NCBI GenBank assembly: GCA_021772235.1
Contig: JAJFMI010000135.1
Span: 1 to 7,098, forward strand
Direction of reading: 5' to 3'
Length of the DNA: 7,098 nt
Source of the DNA: Chlamydiota bacterium
Lineage (GTDB): Bacteria; Chlamydiota; Chlamydiia; Chlamydiales; JAJFMI01
A program made the translations under genes and the position numbers. The notes beneath the pieces were generated by a model. The model was given only the letters and a program-made list of their open reading frames with translations. It was not told the DNA's origin and did not search any database. This document shows positions 5,931 to 7,098 of this stretch, one piece after another (the stretch's first letter is position 1; each line of letters opens with the position of its first letter).

Positions 5931-5933
5931 TCA
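5931..5933 (-). other. In-frame TGA inside secDF
   Basis: The minus strand reads GGC AAA AAA GAT TGA GAT ATC ATC AAC CAA. Coding character continues without frame change on both sides, and 30 sense codons precede the next ATG. A single base substitution would restore an open gene (candidates TGG, CGA, GGA, AGA, TTA, TCA, TGC, TGT). An insertion or deletion cannot explain it, because the frame is the same before and after. Confidence 0.85.
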
Positions 5934-7098
5934 ATCTTTTTTGCCTGTTACAACGGCTTCATTCCATATTTCTTGTAAGAAGCGGTTTGATGCTTCCGAG
6001 AGATTTGGATTGCTTGTGGAAAACTGCTCGTTCACAACGTGGAAGTGCATGGAGCTCGCTTTGATCAAATCAGATGCGGAGAGTCCTTGTGCTCCTGGAA
6101 AATCGAGTGTGATGTGAGATCCTTCGCGGCGGATGGAAACTTCGGAAACGCCCATTTTATTTACGCGTCGTGATAGTTCGTTGATGCCTTGTGCGATGTC
6201 AGCTTCGTCAGTTACGAGGCGATTGTTTGTGTCACGTAGAGCGATCTGTACGGTTTTTCCACCTGAAAGATCGAGTCCCCAGTGAAGGATTTTACGTTCA
6301 TCTCCGCGGAAGTATTTTTTTGCGCTTAATATGAAGTTTGTCAAGAGGGGGTTCTGAGTCGGTTTTGGCACTTCAAGTTTTGCGTTATCGTCAGGATTGC
6401 TTTGCGCAGAGTTGTAGTTGTCACGCCACTTTAGGAGTTCTTCGTGCTCGGATGTTTCGATGCGGTTGAGTGTGAGGATGCGCTGTTTTACATTTGAAAA
6501 TTCAAGCGTTGCGTAGCGATTTGTTCCTGCGGCTGCGAAATCTTCGCGTGTGGCGCTTAGGAGGTTTTGGTAGTAATCTTCGGCTTCAAAGATGAAGTCC
6601 GATGCGAACTCATTTCCTAGCGGATAGGTTTTTCCGGGATAACCAGTGTAACCATTTTGATAGAGGATTTTTTGCAAATCTCTAAAATCACTTAGGAATG
6701 TTTCTGCTTGCGGTGCTTTTGGATTCGCTTCATATCGGCTGATGATCTGATCTACACCTTTTGCGATAACATAGATCGAACTGTTGCGCATGCCTTGTGC
6801 AGGCTGTCCTGATTCTAGAACAGGAGCATAGAGTACGAGGCCTAAATGTTTCTGATTTTTTGGCAGTTTTGCAAATGTTGCTTCGTCGTAGATAGGGAAG
6901 ACTTCGCGTTGCAGATCCTGGTGTTCTGGGTGCCAGTTTTTTTCAAGTAGTGTTTTGAGTTGTGCAATCTCTTTTTCCGCTACTGTTCCTAGTTTTAGGC
7001 TAAGGAAGCTATTGCTTTCACAAAGGTTGGAGAGAGCAATTTGGAAGTTTTCAAGGTGCGGGAGTACATCTTCTTTTGTTTCGCGTGTTATGCGAGCT
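5931..7098 (-). CDS. secDF: SecDF fusion: N-terminal SecD part (first periplasmic domain), interrupted by TGA
   Basis: The frame is open from the right window edge (first full codon at 7097) to TGA 5931-5933, 388 codons; the true start and TM1 lie outside. It is in the same frame as 3735-5840, so the two pieces are one gene of at least 1,120 codons in view, consistent with the roughly 1,400-residue chlamydial SecDF. The segment WGLDLSGGKTVQIAL (codons at about 6281-6237) is the conserved SecD P1 motif (LGLDLRGG in other bacteria). EVSIRREGSHITLDFPGAQ and MHFHVVNE follow and match E. coli-type RIVVELPG and LEFRLVN blocks. The residues before GLDLSGG form a long charged periplasmic extension not found in E. 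coli. If the TGA is real and not read through, this piece lacks all later membrane segments and would not function. Either a base error, a recent nonsense mutation or readthrough is possible. Confidence 0.85.
   Translation of the reverse strand, partial: ARITRETKEDVLPHLENFQIALSNLCESNSFLSLKLGTVAEKEIAQLKTLLEKNWHPEHQDLQREVFPIYDEATFAKLPKNQKHLGLVLYAPVLESGQPAQGMRNSSIYVIAKGVDQIISRYEANPKAPQAETFLSDFRDLQKILYQNGYTGYPGKTYPLGNEFASDFIFEAEDYYQNLLSATREDFAAAGTNRYATLEFSNVKQRILTLNRIETSEHEELLKWRDNYNSAQSNPDDNAKLEVPKPTQNPLLTNFILSAKKYFRGDERKILHWGLDLSGGKTVQIALRDTNNRLVTDEADIAQGINELSRRVNKMGVSEVSIRREGSHITLDFPGAQGLSASDLIKASSMHFHVVNEQFSTSNPNLSEASNRFLQEIWNEAVVTGKKD

Noticed and set aside
5931..5933. Selenocysteine or general TGA-to-Trp recoding
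   Set aside because: TGG is used for Trp nearby in the same gene, no other internal TGA is seen in the window's genes, and I know of no selenocysteine use in Chlamydiae. Nothing resembling a SECIS element was evident.
5931..5942. Programmed frameshift at the six-A run just before the secDF TGA
   Set aside because: The reading frame before and after the TGA is identical, so a single shift would not restore the protein.

Overview
The window looks like a chromosomal segment of a member of the Chlamydiae, probably an environmental (Parachlamydia-like) lineage rather than the genus Chlamydia. The main reason is the gene set. A clear homologue of EUO, a DNA-binding repressor known only from this phylum, lies tail to tail with recJ. 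recJ in turn sits directly downstream of a fused SecD-SecF gene. From memory, C. trachomatis has the same neighbours (CT446 euo, CT447 recJ, CT448 secDF) with a Tsp-type protease close by. The species assignment is inference; the gene identities come from motifs read in the translations.

Layout: (1) 1-319, minus strand: N-terminus, with signal peptide, of a Tsp/Prc-like C-terminal protease, cut by the window start. (2) 320-635: divergent intergenic region with a candidate sigma-66 type promoter, an AT-rich palindrome and a leader hairpin in front of euo. (3) 636-1097, plus strand: euo, followed by a strong intrinsic terminator (1122-1153). (4) 1155-1956: an 802-bp unit bounded by two inverted 100-nt palindromic elements (1155-1254 and 1857-1956). 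Between them is a minus-strand cupin-like coding remnant (1287 to about 1836) with no credible start codon. (5) 1959-3698, minus strand: full-length recJ. (6) 3735-7098, minus strand: secDF, 36 nt upstream of recJ and probably co-transcribed with it. It is open through the window's right edge except for one in-frame TGA at 5931-5933.

How the genes relate: secDF and recJ form an apparent operon that combines a protein-export motor with a single-strand DNA exonuclease; the pairing is syntenic rather than functional. EUO would control developmental gene expression, and the Tsp-like protease acts after Sec-dependent export. The right-hand 100-nt element ends 2 nt past the recJ stop codon and probably terminates that operon. 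The left one abuts the euo terminator.

The most unusual signals are the paired 100-nt palindromes and the lone TGA inside secDF. By my hand alignment the palindromes are 78/100 identical without gaps, with at least four compensatory stem changes and a nearly invariant core. The rest is ordinary core-genome content. I see no tRNA, rRNA, CRISPR array or transposase.
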